Below are positions 29,403 through 39,548 of a stretch of DNA of 64,000 nt, in pieces. The notes below the pieces were generated by a model that did not search any database, was not told where the DNA came from, and saw only the letters and a program-made list of their open reading frames with translations. Source of the DNA: Marinilactibacillus sp. Marseille-P9653 (lineage in GTDB: Bacteria > Bacillota > Bacilli > Lactobacillales > Carnobacteriaceae_A). Made by a program: the position numbers and the translations under genes. The DNA lies in assembly GCF_916618885.1 (NCBI RefSeq), contig NZ_CAKAKH010000001.1:1599005-1663004 (forward strand), read 5' to 3'. Position 1 is the first letter of the stretch; each line of letters begins with the position of its first letter.

Positions 29403-30126
29403 CATGTGTCCTCCTAACGGTTGTTCCGATATTTTCTCCTAATACTGCTCTTTTGATATTTCCTGTTTCATTCAAATTGAATACAACTAGTGGCATATCA
29501 TTATCCATACTTAACGATGAAGCTGTTGTGTCCATTACTTGTAGTGACTGATTGATGATTTCTAGATAAGTCAGTTTTTCGTATTTAACAGCATTCGCAT
29601 CCTTATTCGGATCAGCTGAGTAAATACCGTCAACGTTGTTCTTAGCCATCATGATTACATCAGCATTGATTTCGGCTGCTCTTAAAGCTGCAGTGGTATC
29701 TGTTGAAAAATACGGACTACCAATTCCACCTGCAAAAATAACCACACGACCTTTTTCAAGGTGACGAATCGCTTTTCTACGGATGTAAGGTTCAGCAACT
29801 TGTCTCATTTCGATAGAAGTCTGAACACGTGTCGGTACGCCATTGTTTTCAAGACAATCTTGTAAGGCTAAAGCGTTCATCACTGTAGCAATCATACCCA
29901 TATAATCAGCTTGAGAACGTTCCATACCCATTTCAGAGCCTACATGGCCTCTCCATATGTTTCCGCCCCCAACAACGATGGCCATTTCAATACCTAGATC
30001 GTGTACTTCTTTGATCTCTTGGCAGATTTCATCAATAGTTGGAGGTTGTATACCAAAACCGGAGTCTCCAGCCAATGCTTCTCCACTTAATTTCAAAATA
30101 ATTCTTTTATATTTAGGTTCTAACAT
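29395..30126 (-). CDS. pyrH: UMP kinase PyrH
   Basis: Phosphorylates UMP to UDP; amino-acid-kinase fold, normally allosterically activated by GTP and inhibited by [16 protein letters not shown] (residues 8-20) is the ATP site, GGGNIWRG (about 54-61) and [18 protein letters not shown] (about 130-147) are signature loops. The upstream extension to 30147 contains the GGAGG site; ATG 30126 is 7 bases from it and gives the usual 243-residue protein. Conserved tsf-pyrH-frr order. Confidence 0.96.
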   Translation of the reverse strand: MLEPKYKRIILKLSGEALAGDSGFGIQPPTIDEICQEIKEVHDLGIEMAIVVGGGNIWRGHVGSEMGMERSQADYMGMIATVMNALALQDCLENNGVPTRVQTSIEMRQVAEPYIRRKAIRHLEKGRVVIFAGGIGSPYFSTDTTAALRAAEINADVIMMAKNNVDGIYSADPNKDANAVKYEKLTYLEIINQSLQVMDTTASSLSMDNDMPLVVFNLNETGNIKRAVLGENIGTTVRRTHDE

Positions 30127-30217
30127 CTTATTCCCTCCATCAGTCATACAGGATTATTTTACCATATTCCATCTTGCTGGTCATTACAAAAAAAGGCTTT
30201 TGTATGTATCAGACTCT

Positions 30218-30253
30218 AAAAAAGGCAGGAACGCTAATTACTACGTTCCCACC
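30218..30253 (-). terminator. Terminator after tsf
   Basis: Minus strand: GGGAACG ... CGTTCCTGCC followed by TTTTTTAGAG, 20 bases after the tsf stop; separates rpsB-tsf from pyrH-frr. Confidence 0.75.
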
Positions 30254-30271
30254 CATTTTAAAGACTATGCC

Positions 30272-31156
30272 TTATTTTTTAGCTAGTTGGCTTTGTACTT
30301 CAGCAGCAAAATCTTCAGAACGTTTTTCAATTCCTTCTCCAACTTCATAGCGGATGAATGATTTGATTGTTGCGCCATTCTCTTTCAAGTATTGACCAAC
30401 AGTTTTGTCTGAATCTTTAACGTAAGGCTGATCTACAAGACTGATTTCAGCTAACCATTTGCTTAAACGGCCTTGGACCATTTTTTCAACGATATTAGCT
30501 GGTTTTCCTTCGTTTTTAGCTTGTTCTGAAAGCACGCTTAATTCGTGATCGCGTGTTTCTTGAGGCACTTCATCACGAGTGATGTATTTAGGGTTGATTG
30601 CTGCAATGTGCATAGCAACATTACGAGCGATCTCTTCGTTGTCAGTTCCTTCAACAAGTGCAAGAACTGTAATACGTCCACCCATGTGCTCATAGTCACC
30701 GAAAACTTGGTTGTCAGTTTTTTCTAAACGAGCGAAACGACGTAGAGTGATTTTCTCTCCGATTGTTTGAGTTGCTTCAGTAATGACAGCTCCAACAGTT
30801 TCACCATTCATTTCAACTTCCAATGCTTCTTCAACAGTAGCAGGGTTGTTTTCAACGATTGCTTTAGAAATACCCTTAACAAGGTTTTGGAATTTTTCAT
30901 TTTTAGAAACAAAGTCAGTTTCTGAGTTAATCTCAGCAATTGCTGCAGAGTTTCCTGCTGCATAAACGTTTGCTAAACCTTCAGCCGCGATACGGTCCGC
31001 TTTTTTAGCTGCTTTAGAAACACCTTTTTCGCGTAGGTAATCTACCGCTGCGTCTAAATCTCCGTCTGTTTCTACAAGTGCTTTTTTAGCGTCCATCATT
31101 CCAACGCCTGTTTTGTCGCGCAATTCTTTTACTTGAGCTGCTTTAATGTTTGCCAA
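30272..31156 (-). CDS. tsf: Translation elongation factor Ts
   Basis: Guanine nucleotide exchange factor for EF-Tu, 294 residues. N-terminal UBA-like domain ([24 protein letters not shown], residues 6-29), the core contact segment [18 protein letters not shown] (about 72-89) with the conserved TDFV, coiled coil and C-terminal module. The start is TTG 31156 after AGGAGG. It follows rpsB in the conserved rpsB-tsf operon. Confidence 0.97.
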   Translation of the reverse strand: MANIKAAQVKELRDKTGVGMMDAKKALVETDGDLDAAVDYLREKGVSKAAKKADRIAAEGLANVYAAGNSAAIAEINSETDFVSKNEKFQNLVKGISKAIVENNPATVEEALEVEMNGETVGAVITEATQTIGEKITLRRFARLEKTDNQVFGDYEHMGGRITVLALVEGTDNEEIARNVAMHIAAINPKYITRDEVPQETRDHELSVLSEQAKNEGKPANIVEKMVQGRLSKWLAEISLVDQPYVKDSDKTVGQYLKENGATIKSFIRYEVGEGIEKRSEDFAAEVQSQLAKK

Positions 31157-31208
31157 TGTTTTTCCTCCTAATCGAATTGTACCTAATTTTTAGTAGTTAG
31201 ATTAAAAA

Positions 31209-31967
31209 TTATGCGTTGTCGCCTTCTACAACTTCTACAATTTCATCAAGTGAGTCAGATTTAACTTCTTCTTCAAATCCTTCTTCACCTTGGTTACCTT
31301 CAATAATAGCGTCAGCAACAGTTTTAGTTAATAATTTAACTGCACGGATTGCATCGTCATTTGAAGGGATGATTACATCGATTTCGTCTGGATCACAGTT
31401 TGTATCTACCATAGCGATGATAGGGATGTTTAATTTTTGAGCTTCTTTTACTGCGATGTGCTCTTTACGAGGGTCAACAATAAATAGAGCGTCAGGACGT
31501 TTAGGCATATCTTTGATTCCGCCCAAGAATTTTTCTAGACGATCGCGTTCTTTGATCAAAAGACCAACTTCTTTTTTAGGAAGTGCTTCGAAAGTTCCAT
31601 CTTCTTCCATTTTTTCAAGTTGTTTTAAGCGAGTAATACGTTTTTGGATTGTATCCCAGTTAGTAAGTGTTCCACCTAACCAACGGTGATTGATGTAGTA
31701 AGCGCCTGCTCTGATTGCTTCTTCTTTGATAGCATCTTGAGCTTGTTTTTTAGTTCCTACGAAAAGAACTGTTCCACCATCTTCAGCGATTTCACGAACA
31801 TAGTTGTATGCTTGATCGATCATACGAACTGTTTTTTGTAAATCGATGATGTAGATACCGTTTCTTTCTGTAAAGATATAACGTTTCATTTTCGGGTTCC
31901 AGCGACGTGTCTGGTGTCCAAAGTGAACTCCTGATTCTAATAGTTGTTTCATTGATACTACTGCCAT
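31209..31967 (-). CDS. rpsB: 30S ribosomal protein S2
   Basis: Structural protein of the small subunit, 252 residues. Signature stretches: [24 protein letters not shown] split over residues 9-32, the FVGTKKQAQ loop and the C-terminal [18 protein letters not shown] region. The last 25 residues are acidic, as in related lactic acid bacteria. ATG follows TGGAGGAATGTACAA. Preceded by a strong promoter and a leader of about 120 bases. Confidence 0.98.
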   Translation of the reverse strand: MAVVSMKQLLESGVHFGHQTRRWNPKMKRYIFTERNGIYIIDLQKTVRMIDQAYNYVREIAEDGGTVLFVGTKKQAQDAIKEEAIRAGAYYINHRWLGGTLTNWDTIQKRITRLKQLEKMEEDGTFEALPKKEVGLLIKERDRLEKFLGGIKDMPKRPDALFIVDPRKEHIAVKEAQKLNIPIIAMVDTNCDPDEIDVIIPSNDDAIRAVKLLTKTVADAIIEGNQGEEGFEEEVKSDSLDEIVEVVEGDNA

Positions 31968-32095
31968 TTGTACATTCCTCCATTATGGTTTTTTTCTTCC
32001 TCTGTTTTCACTTGTATGAAGACTCCATGGCTACAGAGCACCTTTCATTACATCCAACAAAGTGTGAAATTTGATGTATTTTTACACCGTCTTTA

Positions 32096-32124
32096 AGTAT
32101 ACACATTAGAAATACAAATTGCAA
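32096..32124 (-). promoter_or_regulatory. Promoter of rpsB-tsf
   Basis: Minus strand: -35 TTGCAA (32124-32119), 17-base spacer, -10 TATACT (32101-32096). It predicts an mRNA leader of about 120 bases before rpsB, long enough for ribosomal-protein leader control, though no known leader motif was recognised. Confidence 0.75.
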
Positions 32125-32140
32125 ATCAAAAAAATAAAAC

Positions 32141-32169
32141 TTGATTCTTCTATATGATTATCGCATACT
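32141..32169 (+). promoter_or_regulatory. Promoter of the acyltransferase gene
   Basis: -35 TTGATT (32141-32146), 17-base spacer, -10 CATACT (32164-32169); divergent from the rpsB promoter 16 bases away. Confidence 0.6.
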
Positions 32170-32208
32170 AATGAGGTTCAGTGAAATTGTTAAAGGAAGT
32201 GTTTATCC

Positions 32209-32802
32209 GTGTTCTTTTCTTTTGTTCGTGGCTTTGTACGAATTCTGATATTGATTTTTAATGGTAAGCCAACTTATATCAATCGTGAGAAATTGCCTAA
32301 AGATGAAACCTACGTGATCATTGCACCCCATCGATCATTAATTGATCCTATTTTTATCGCATTGGCGGCTAGTCCGCGTCAATTCTGTTTTATGGCTAAA
32401 AAAGAATTATTTGATCATAAATTTTTTGGTTGGTTTATCTCCAAGTTAAATGCGTTTCCCGTAGATAGAGATAATCCAAAACCAAGTGCGATAAAACAAC
32501 CGGTTAAAATATTGAAAGAAAACAAATTAAGTTTAGTGATTTTCCCGACCGGTACAAGACACTCCCAAGAACTTAAAGGTGGTGCTGTAACAATCGCGAG
32601 AATGAGTAAACGTCAAATCGTTCCTGTTGTTTACGAAGGCCCTTATTCAATCAAAGAAATTTTCACTCGAAAAAAAGCTGTCGTTAAAATTGGTGACCCT
32701 TTTTGTGTAGAAAGAAAGATTGAAGGCATTGAAGATATCAATCAGTATTATTCAGACAAAATCCAACAGTCCTTTGAAGCACTTGACCAATTAAAGAAAT
32801 AA
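32209..32802 (+). CDS. plsC: 1-acyl-sn-glycerol-3-phosphate acyltransferase (PlsC family)
   Basis: Transfers an acyl group to lysophosphatidate at the membrane. A 197-residue protein with an N-terminal hydrophobic segment and the PlsC motifs: HRSLID (HX4D catalytic block I, about residues 41-46), the block II region PVDRDN (about 83-88) and FPTGTR (block III, about 108-113; FPEGTR in most members, here Glu to Thr), plus VPVVYEGP (block IV). The start is GTG 32209 with AAAGGAAG about 9 bases before. The block III change is seen in some Lactobacillales members; activity is inference. Confidence 0.88.
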   Translation: MFFSFVRGFVRILILIFNGKPTYINREKLPKDETYVIIAPHRSLIDPIFIALAASPRQFCFMAKKELFDHKFFGWFISKLNAFPVDRDNPKPSAIKQPVKILKENKLSLVIFPTGTRHSQELKGGAVTIARMSKRQIVPVVYEGPYSIKEIFTRKKAVVKIGDPFCVERKIEGIEDINQYYSDKIQQSFEALDQLKK

Positions 32803-32804
32803 CA

Positions 32805-32847
32805 AAAAAGAATGGCCCTCTAATGTTGAGGGCCATTCTTTTTTCTA
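32805..32847. terminator. Strong bidirectional terminator between plsC and the ABC exporter
   Basis: Long perfect stem AAAAAGAATGGCCCTC / GAGGGCCATTCTTTTTT with a 7-base loop, T-runs on both strands, shared by the two converging units. Confidence 0.93.
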
Positions 32848-34635
32848 ACTCATCTGTAATCCAATATTTTGTAGTTCATACATATCTTTATATTTTCCAC
32901 CGCTGGCAATCAGTTCATCGTGAGAACCACGTTCGATAATTCTGCCGTTATCTAATACAAGTATTTGATCGGCATCTCTAATTGTTGAGAGTCTGTGGGC
33001 AATAGCGACTGTAGTCCGCCCTTTTCTCATACGGTTCAACCCTTCTTGTATAAGAGCTTCTGTTTCAGTGTCAATGTTAGCTGTTGCTTCATCCAATATT
33101 AGAATTTTTGGATCTCTAACAATGGTGCTCGCGAACGAAATCAATTGCTTCTGTCCACTTGAGAAACTTGCACCACGCTCAACCACTTTCGCATCGTATT
33201 GTCCAGGTAAATCTTCAATAAATTGATCTGCTTGGACAAATTTTGCTGCTTGTATAATCTCCCGATCTTTGATTTGATCATTTTTAATTCTAATATTGTC
33301 TTTGATTGTTCCGTAGAAAAGGAAGGAGTCTTGTAGGACTAATCCTGTCTTATGTCTCAATTCTCTCATCGGGTATTCTCTAATGGATCGACCGTCAATC
33401 AGAACTTCCCCGCTCTGGAAATCGTAGAATCGCATCAAGACATTGATGATTGAGGACTTTCCACTCCCCGTATGACCCACTAAAGCCACCGTCTCTCCTG
33501 GGTTAACTGTGAAGTTGATATTTTTAAGGACGTTTGTCTTTCCATCATATGAAAATGAAACATCTTTGAATTCGATTTTCCCTATTTCGATGGTTGCATC
33601 AGGTTTGTCCTCTTGCTCAGGTACATATTCTTCATTGTCCATAACAGTCAGGATACGGCTACTTGAAATAATCCCGTCTTGGAACAAGCTTAAACTATCC
33701 ATCAGTCTTGTTAATGGTCTAAAGAAGTCATTTGCATAGGACGTAAAAGCATAAATAATCCCAACTTCTACAGGACTTTGCAGTGCATTGACTCCAAAAA
33801 GAGCGAGTATCAGGACAACTGCCAAAGTATATAAGAAGTTAATCACTGGGCTTAACAGAATCGCATTGATTCTAACCATTGAATATCTCGAATCATAGTA
33901 AGATTGATTCGTCTCCTCAAACTCTTTCTGCAGTCGTCTTTCCTGTCTGAATTGCTGAATAATTGACATACCATTGATGGTCTCAGCAAGTTTCGTATTC
34001 AAAGAACTTAACTTAGATTTCATTTCAATATAGGTTTTTGAACTATAGACTTGATAGAATCTGATAACTAATAATAAAACGGGTGCAAAGAGTAAAATCC
34101 ATATAGCGACCGATGCGTCTAGGAAAAACATTGCGCCTAATGAAATAACTACACCGAACACACCTTGCATAATGGTCAAGAAAACATTCCAAAAATCTTT
34201 CATCGCTTCTGTATCATTTGTTGCTCTTGTAATGATCCATCCAGTAGACGTCTGATCGAAAAAGCGCATGCCAAGACTGTGTAATTTGGTGTAGAGACTT
34301 TCTCTAATGTTCTTAACCGTTTTTTCAGAAGCCATATTGAAAATGTACAATTCAAAATACCATACAATCATTCTAATCAATGTAACACCAAAATGAAGTG
34401 CTGCAAAGAAAATAATTGTTCTCAAGGTGGCTGTACCTGGTGTAATATGATCATCTATAAATACTTGTATGATTCTAGGAAGAATGGCATTGATGATTGC
34501 CAGTATAATACTTAACCCAATGGCAAATACAAACTGGAATCTATAAGGATGAGCGTATTTTAGAATTCTTTTAAGCACATGCATCTGTTGCTTAAAAGGC
34601 ATCGTTGTGTTCTTTGCGGTTTCTTGCTGCTCCAT
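32845..34635 (-). CDS. Heterodimeric ABC exporter subunit with catalytic Walker B, degenerate signature (LmrD/BmrD-like)
   Basis: 596-residue half-transporter: six-span membrane domain (about 30-330) and a nucleotide-binding domain (about 350-590). Walker A GHTGSGKSS at about 384; Walker B ILILDEATANID keeps the catalytic Glu, but the signature is FSSGQKQ instead of LSGGQ. It pairs with the preceding gene, whose features are the mirror image, as in BmrCD, LmrCD or EfrAB-type multidrug exporters. The ATG overlaps the stop of the partner by one base. Substrate unknown; drug export is inference from family. Confidence 0.9.
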   Translation of the reverse strand: MEQQETAKNTTMPFKQQMHVLKRILKYAHPYRFQFVFAIGLSIILAIINAILPRIIQVFIDDHITPGTATLRTIIFFAALHFGVTLIRMIVWYFELYIFNMASEKTVKNIRESLYTKLHSLGMRFFDQTSTGWIITRATNDTEAMKDFWNVFLTIMQGVFGVVISLGAMFFLDASVAIWILLFAPVLLLVIRFYQVYSSKTYIEMKSKLSSLNTKLAETINGMSIIQQFRQERRLQKEFEETNQSYYDSRYSMVRINAILLSPVINFLYTLAVVLILALFGVNALQSPVEVGIIYAFTSYANDFFRPLTRLMDSLSLFQDGIISSSRILTVMDNEEYVPEQEDKPDATIEIGKIEFKDVSFSYDGKTNVLKNINFTVNPGETVALVGHTGSGKSSIINVLMRFYDFQSGEVLIDGRSIREYPMRELRHKTGLVLQDSFLFYGTIKDNIRIKNDQIKDREIIQAAKFVQADQFIEDLPGQYDAKVVERGASFSSGQKQLISFASTIVRDPKILILDEATANIDTETEALIQEGLNRMRKGRTTVAIAHRLSTIRDADQILVLDNGRIIERGSHDELIASGGKYKDMYELQNIGLQMS

Positions 34636-36386
34636 TATATATCCTCCCCTTCCAGTTTTTGTTCAAGTTGTTGCTGTTGATACATGTCTTTATACCAACC
34701 GTCTAACTCTAGTAATTCTTTATGAGTTCCGCGCTCTACAATGGTCCCTTGTTCTACTACAATGATTTCTTCCGCATGCATAACAGAGCTTATTCTGTGA
34801 GCAGCGATAATTGTCGTTTGGTTGTGGCGTTTACGTTTTAATCCAGAAAGAATACTTTCCTCTGTTTTCGCATCTACTGCTGAAAGCGAGTCATCAAGTA
34901 TCATGAGTTCTGGATTTGTAATAATCGCTCTCGCAATGGAAATCCTTTGTTTCTGACCACCTGAAAGTGAAACACCACGCTCACCTACTTGCGTGTCATA
35001 TCCATTTGGTAAGTTAAGAATATCTTCATGTATATCCGCAAGCTTAGCAGCTTCTTCTACAACACTTTGAGGCATGGTAGGATCAGCGAATCGAATATTA
35101 TCCCTGATCGTTGTTGAGAATAAATAATTATCCTGAGGCACGTATCCAACTTGTTGGAGTAAAGCATTTAACGTGTAATCTCTAATATCATGACCGCCAT
35201 ACTGAATATGCCCTTTGTAAGCATCATACTCTCTCAGCAGTAATTTTAATATGGTTGTTTTACCTGCTCCAGTCTTACCGACAAGCCCCATTGTATGACC
35301 TTTATTTAACTTGAAGTGAACATTTTGTAAAGTAACTGTCTCATCATCTGGATAAGAGAATTTTTTGATATCAAAATCAAGATCACCGTTTATAGGTGTT
35401 TCTATCGATCCATCTCTTTCTACAATAGAAGATTCTTCTCTTAAAAGGTTTTCTATCCGGTCGTAACTAGCTGACCCTCTTTCAATAATATTGAACAATC
35501 TACCTATGGCGAACATTGGCCAGACGAGCATCCCTATATAATTGATGAACGTGACAAAATCACCAATTGTAATTTCATTTCCAGTAATCAGAATTCCACC
35601 GACTAGTATGGTAAGGAAATAAGACACCCCCATAATAAGCGTAATGGCCGGATCAAACAGGGAGTCTATTTTGTAAACCAATCTATTTTTAGCGACAACG
35701 TTGTCTGTTTGAATCTTAAATTCTTCGATATCTTCTTTTTCTTGTCCGAATGTTTTCAAGACTTTCACACCTTGAATACTTTCTTGTACCTTGTCATTTA
35801 ATTGTGAAAAAGAAGCTTGAGCGTCTCTAAATCGTAGGTGTAGTTTTCGACCTAAAATTCTTGAAGTGATTGCTAGTAAAGGTAATGGGAATACCGCTAA
35901 AAGCGTCAGTCTCCAATCAACGAGGAAAATCATTGCCAGTAATGTTGTCAACCCGACACTAATGGCATCCGCCATTGTCAAAATACCGCCACCCGCGACC
36001 ATTCGCAAACCTCTTAGGTCATTTGTAGCATGTGCCATTAAGTCTCCAGCACGATACTTCTGGAAAAACTGGCTGTCCATACTGGTAAAATGATTATATA
36101 ATTGCTCTCTTACTAACTGTTCCAGTTTTGCAGCATTTCCCCAAATTTTCATGCGCCAAATATACCTAAATACATATTGTCCAACTGCAGACGCCGCCAG
36201 AATACCCAGCCAAAATGTTAATGACTGGCTCGTAATACTATTTGTCTCAATCTCATCCACTACGATTCCTATGATTCTAGGAGGGATCAGTTGGAGTAAT
36301 GCCACTGTAACGAGGGAAAAAATCCCAATCATGTATGATTTTTTTTCTCTACGGAAAAACCATCCTAACCGCTTGAATATATCCAT
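34635..36386 (-). CDS. Heterodimeric ABC exporter subunit with degenerate Walker B, canonical signature (LmrC/BmrC-like)
   Basis: 583-residue half-transporter with six membrane spans (about 15-315) and an NBD. Walker A GKTGAGKTT at about 371; the signature LSGGQKQR is canonical, but the residue after the Walker B Asp is Asp rather than the catalytic Glu (LMILDDSLSAVD). The dimer therefore has one complete ATP site (this signature with the partner Walker B) and one degenerate site. First gene of the pair; its promoter region contains a 17-base palindrome overlapping the -35. Export of drugs or toxic amphiphiles is inferred. Confidence 0.9.
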   Translation of the reverse strand: MDIFKRLGWFFRREKKSYMIGIFSLVTVALLQLIPPRIIGIVVDEIETNSITSQSLTFWLGILAASAVGQYVFRYIWRMKIWGNAAKLEQLVREQLYNHFTSMDSQFFQKYRAGDLMAHATNDLRGLRMVAGGGILTMADAISVGLTTLLAMIFLVDWRLTLLAVFPLPLLAITSRILGRKLHLRFRDAQASFSQLNDKVQESIQGVKVLKTFGQEKEDIEEFKIQTDNVVAKNRLVYKIDSLFDPAITLIMGVSYFLTILVGGILITGNEITIGDFVTFINYIGMLVWPMFAIGRLFNIIERGSASYDRIENLLREESSIVERDGSIETPINGDLDFDIKKFSYPDDETVTLQNVHFKLNKGHTMGLVGKTGAGKTTILKLLLREYDAYKGHIQYGGHDIRDYTLNALLQQVGYVPQDNYLFSTTIRDNIRFADPTMPQSVVEEAAKLADIHEDILNLPNGYDTQVGERGVSLSGGQKQRISIARAIITNPELMILDDSLSAVDAKTEESILSGLKRKRHNQTTIIAAHRISSVMHAEEIIVVEQGTIVERGTHKELLELDGWYKDMYQQQQLEQKLEGEDI

Positions 36387-36428
36387 GTACGTTTTTCTCC
36401 TATTCTCTAGTTTTTTACCCCTTTACCC

Positions 36429-36457
36429 AATATAACTAATTATGACACCGTGTCATA
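36429..36457 (-). promoter_or_regulatory. Promoter with overlapping palindromic operator-like site, ABC exporter operon
   Basis: Minus strand -35 ATGACA (36456-36451), 16-base spacer, -10 TATATT (36434-36429). The perfect palindrome TATGACAC-C-GTGTCATA (36441-36457) covers the -35 and half the spacer, so a dimeric repressor there would block polymerase. The regulator is unidentified and is not encoded next to the operon. Confidence 0.55.
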
Positions 36458-36464
36458 CGTGTTG

Positions 36465-36493
36465 AAAAAAAGAACGGGCAAAGACGCTGCCCG
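36465..36493 (-). terminator. Terminator after yneF
   Basis: CGGGCA (36475-36480) / TGCCCG (36488-36493) followed on the minus strand by TTCTTTTTTT; 61 bases after the yneF stop. Confidence 0.8.
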
Positions 36494-36553
36494 CTACACA
36501 TAATTGATTCGTAATGTGATTATTGACTAAATAAGCTCATTAGTCAAAACTTA

Positions 36554-36799
36554 TTACTTCTTATTTTTATTTTTTGGATTCTTTTTGTTTTGTGCTTTCA
36601 TCTGGCTCATCATCTGATTGATTTTTCTTTCAGAAGGTTTTTGACCCATTTGCAGCATCATCATTCGTAGCATATTTTCATCAATTGGTGGGTTTTTTTC
36701 AAAGTAATCCATCATATATTTTCTAGAGATGAAGAATCCTCCAACCAGTCCAACAATTAAAGCTAGGATAATTAAAGTTATTGCAAGTCCTGTATTCAT
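36554..36799 (-). CDS. yneF: UPF0154 small membrane protein YneF
   Basis: 81-residue protein with one N-terminal membrane span ([20 protein letters not shown], residues 4-23), the conserved SRKYM...NPPI segment, [18 protein letters not shown] and a lysine/asparagine-rich tail. The family is conserved across Firmicutes, but its function is unknown to me. In Bacillus the order is lexA-yneA-yneB-ynzC-tkt-yneE-yneF; here yneF likewise follows tkt (downstream on the same strand). Confidence 0.9.
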   Translation of the reverse strand: MNTGLAITLIILALIVGLVGGFFISRKYMMDYFEKNPPIDENMLRMMMLQMGQKPSERKINQMMSQMKAQNKKNPKNKNKK

Positions 36800-36977
36800 T
36801 TCATTAACTCCTTTCTATACGTTCTAGTATATTCAGAATCATCTTTTGGACTTCTATAAAAGCAAGTATGATTCGAAACACTCACTCAACTATTCTACAC
36901 AACTTAGACAGAAAAATAAACCAAAAGTGAATTTTATATTTCAAAACACTCAAATGAGACAACTAATTACTGATATT

Positions 36978-37011
36978 AAAGAAGAGAAAGGCAGCAGCCT
37001 TTCTCTTCTTT
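36978..37011 (-). terminator. Perfect 15-bp hairpin after tkt
   Basis: AAAGAAGAGAAAGGC (36978-36992) / GCCTTTCTCTTCTTT (36997-37011), 4-base loop, about 50 bases after the tkt stop. The T-rich half of the stem serves as the U tract. Confidence 0.75.
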
Positions 37012-37057
37012 AAGGTAGATCAATCTTGATCTCTATTAGTTTGATTTGTTATTTTGA

Positions 37058-39064
37058 TTAGCCTAATGATAGATACGTTTGAACAACGTTATCTGGTGTG
37101 AAGCCATATGATTCTACTACAGCTGGTCCATTGCCGCTTGCACCAAATTTGTCGATTGCGACACTCTTACCATAAGTTCCAGTGTAACGGTCCCATCCAA
37201 ATGATGAGCCCATTTCAATAGAAACACGTTTTGTTACTGAAGCAGGCAATACTGATTCTTTATATTCAGAAGATTGCATGTCGAACAAGTCTGTACTTGG
37301 CATAGAAACAACAGAAACGTCTTTGCCTTGAGCTTTCAACTCTTTTTGAGCCTCAACTGCTAGGGCAACTTCAGAACCTGTAGCAATCAAAATACCTTCA
37401 GGTGTTTCGTTTTCAGCAGGTGAGATAACATACGCACCTTTTTTAACATTTTCTCTAGCCATTTCTTTAGAGTTCTCTAAAACAGGCAGGTTTTGACGAG
37501 TTAACACGAGCATTGTAGGTCTGTCAGTAGATTTCAAAGCAATCTCCCAAGCAGCCGCTACTTCATTACCATCCGCTGGTCTGATTAGAGAAAGGTTGTG
37601 CATACCTCTGAAACTAGACAACTGCTCAACGGGTTCGTGTGTCGGACCGTCTTCTCCTACAGCAACTGAGTCATGTGTCAATACATAAATCGCAGGAATT
37701 CTAGAAAGAGCCGCAAGACGTACAGCTGGGCGAAGGTAATCACTGAATACGAAGAATGTTCCTACGTATGATTTTGTTCCTCCGTGTAATAAAATACCGT
37801 TTAAGGCAGCTGTCATAGCAAATTCTCTAACACCATACCAGATATTTCTTCCTTCATATTGACCAGGTTGGAAATCAGTTTGATTTTTCATCATCGTGTT
37901 GTTCGAACCTGATAAGTCAGCAGATCCACCCCAAAGGTTTGGAATTGAATCAGACAATGCGTTCAATACTTCTCCACTTGTTGCTCTTGTAGCAGAAGCT
38001 TTGTCATCTATAGAATAAACTGGTAATGATTCATCCCAATTTTCTGGAAGATTTCCACTTAAGGCTAGTTTAAATTTCTCAGCGAGTTCTGAGTGCGCAC
38101 TTGTATAATCTTCAAGCGCTTTGTTCCAGTTTTCTTCTGCTTTTTGGCCTTTTTCAACCATAAGTTCTTTGAACCTTTGGGCAACTTCTTCTGGTACAAA
38201 GAAGTCTTCGCCTTCCCATCCATAAGCTTTTTTAGCAGCCGTTACACCTTCTGCTCCAAGAGGAGCGCCGTGAACAGTATGTGTTCCTGCATTAGGAGCA
38301 CCAAAACCGATAACAGTCTTAACTTCAATTAAAGTTGGTTTATCCGTTGATTGTTTAGCAGCTGTGATTGCTTTGTCGATAGCGTCTAGATCGTTACCAT
38401 CTTCAACAAGAATATGTTCCCATCCATAAGCTTCAAAACGTTTCCCAACGTTCTCAGTGAAAGCTTTTGAAGTAGGTCCATCCAAAGAAATATCGTTGGA
38501 ATCATAAAGCATGATCATTTTACCTAATTTAAGGTGTCCCGCAAGAGAAGCTGCTTCTTGAGATACGCCTTCCATTAAATCTCCATCTCCACATAGTGCA
38601 TACGTGTAGTGATCAACGATGTTGTGATCTTCTTGATTATAAGTTGAAGCCAAGTGCGCTTCTGCCATAGCCATACCTACTGCATTCGCTACACCTTGCC
38701 CTAAAGGACCAGTCGTTGCTTCAACACCATCAGTATAATGTACTTCAGGGTGTCCTGGTGTACGACTACCTAGCTGACGGAAATTTTTCAAATCATCAAC
38801 TGTTACATCGTATCCTGCTAAGTGCAGTAAGCTATAAAGTAACATTGATCCGTGTCCAGCAGACAAAACGAAGCGATCGCGATCGAACCATTTCGAATTT
38901 TTTGGATTAACATTTAAGTGACGTGTCCATAGTGTGTAAGCCATTGGTGCAGCACCCATTGGTAATCCAGGGTGTCCAGAATTTGCTTTTTGAACGCCGT
39001 CAATACTAAGAGTTCGAATTGTATCTACAGCCATTTGATCAGTTTTATCAAACAAGTAACTCAT
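37058..39064 (-). CDS. tkt: Transketolase
   Basis: Thiamine-diphosphate enzyme of the pentose phosphate pathway, 668 residues. The N-terminal domain has [18 protein letters not shown] (about 29-46) and the TPP motif [18 protein letters not shown] opening at about 155; the pyrimidine-binding domain has [13 protein letters not shown] (about 410) and [17 protein letters not shown] around 463-479. The substrate-binding histidines (H in SGHPG, H in [11 protein letters not shown] and in THDS) are retained, favouring transketolase over phosphoketolase or DXS. ATG 39064 is followed upstream by ynzC, the Bacillus-like order. Confidence 0.97.
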   Translation of the reverse strand: MSYLFDKTDQMAVDTIRTLSIDGVQKANSGHPGLPMGAAPMAYTLWTRHLNVNPKNSKWFDRDRFVLSAGHGSMLLYSLLHLAGYDVTVDDLKNFRQLGSRTPGHPEVHYTDGVEATTGPLGQGVANAVGMAMAEAHLASTYNQEDHNIVDHYTYALCGDGDLMEGVSQEAASLAGHLKLGKMIMLYDSNDISLDGPTSKAFTENVGKRFEAYGWEHILVEDGNDLDAIDKAITAAKQSTDKPTLIEVKTVIGFGAPNAGTHTVHGAPLGAEGVTAAKKAYGWEGEDFFVPEEVAQRFKELMVEKGQKAEENWNKALEDYTSAHSELAEKFKLALSGNLPENWDESLPVYSIDDKASATRATSGEVLNALSDSIPNLWGGSADLSGSNNTMMKNQTDFQPGQYEGRNIWYGVREFAMTAALNGILLHGGTKSYVGTFFVFSDYLRPAVRLAALSRIPAIYVLTHDSVAVGEDGPTHEPVEQLSSFRGMHNLSLIRPADGNEVAAAWEIALKSTDRPTMLVLTRQNLPVLENSKEMARENVKKGAYVISPAENETPEGILIATGSEVALAVEAQKELKAQGKDVSVVSMPSTDLFDMQSSEYKESVLPASVTKRVSIEMGSSFGWDRYTGTYGKSVAIDKFGASGNGPAVVESYGFTPDNVVQTYLSLG

Positions 39065-39182
39065 TCCTTCCTGTTGCTAAAAGTGGTAACGCTCTTAATC
39101 ATTGTACTATTTAAATTAATTTTATTCAACGCTTTCATAGAACATACTTAAATTTGTCCGTACATCTTCAATTAGTAGTAGA

Positions 39183-39425
39183 TTAATCTCTATTATGGAT
39201 CCCTTTGTCCTTTTGAATTCCCTTGAGTTTTTCAGGGGTAACGTCTTGGCCCTCTGGATCTACAATTTTCATTCCTTCTATATGATTTCTCATACCAGAT
39301 CTAAAAGCTTTGATATATTTTTCTCTTAGGTCTTTCTGTTCAGATACTTCTTCCGGTGTTAATCCTTCACTTCTTTGTTTTCTAACTAGCTCATTGATTC
39401 TATCTAATTGGTCTTTTGCTAACAT
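39183..39425 (-). CDS. ynzC: DUF896 family protein YnzC
   Basis: 80-residue helical protein with the DUF896 pattern: [18 protein letters not shown], then [21 protein letters not shown] and a charged tail. Cytoplasmic; in Bacillus subtilis it is the third gene of the SOS operon yneA-yneB-ynzC, divergent from lexA. Here yneA and yneB are absent and ynzC is the first gene opposite lexA. A TAGGCT/AGCCTA hairpin (39441-39456) precedes its AGGAGG site. A half-site CGAAC at 39484-39488 and the full SOS box near lexA may make it damage-inducible. Confidence 0.9.
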   Translation of the reverse strand: MLAKDQLDRINELVRKQRSEGLTPEEVSEQKDLREKYIKAFRSGMRNHIEGMKIVDPEGQDVTPEKLKGIQKDKGIHNRD

Positions 39426-39548
39426 TTTATATCCTCCTATTAGGCTTTCTAGCCTAGACTTTTTCTTTCAGTACATCCTATTGCGAACAACCATTGTAAT
39501 ACAAAATTGCTTGAAAATCTAATTTCCTAGGGAAATGCTCGCTTATTT

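Noticed and set aside
39484-39497. Second SOS box CGAACAACCATTGT
   Set aside because: Only about 10 of 14 positions match; the right half-site is destroyed, so it is noted as a half-site only.
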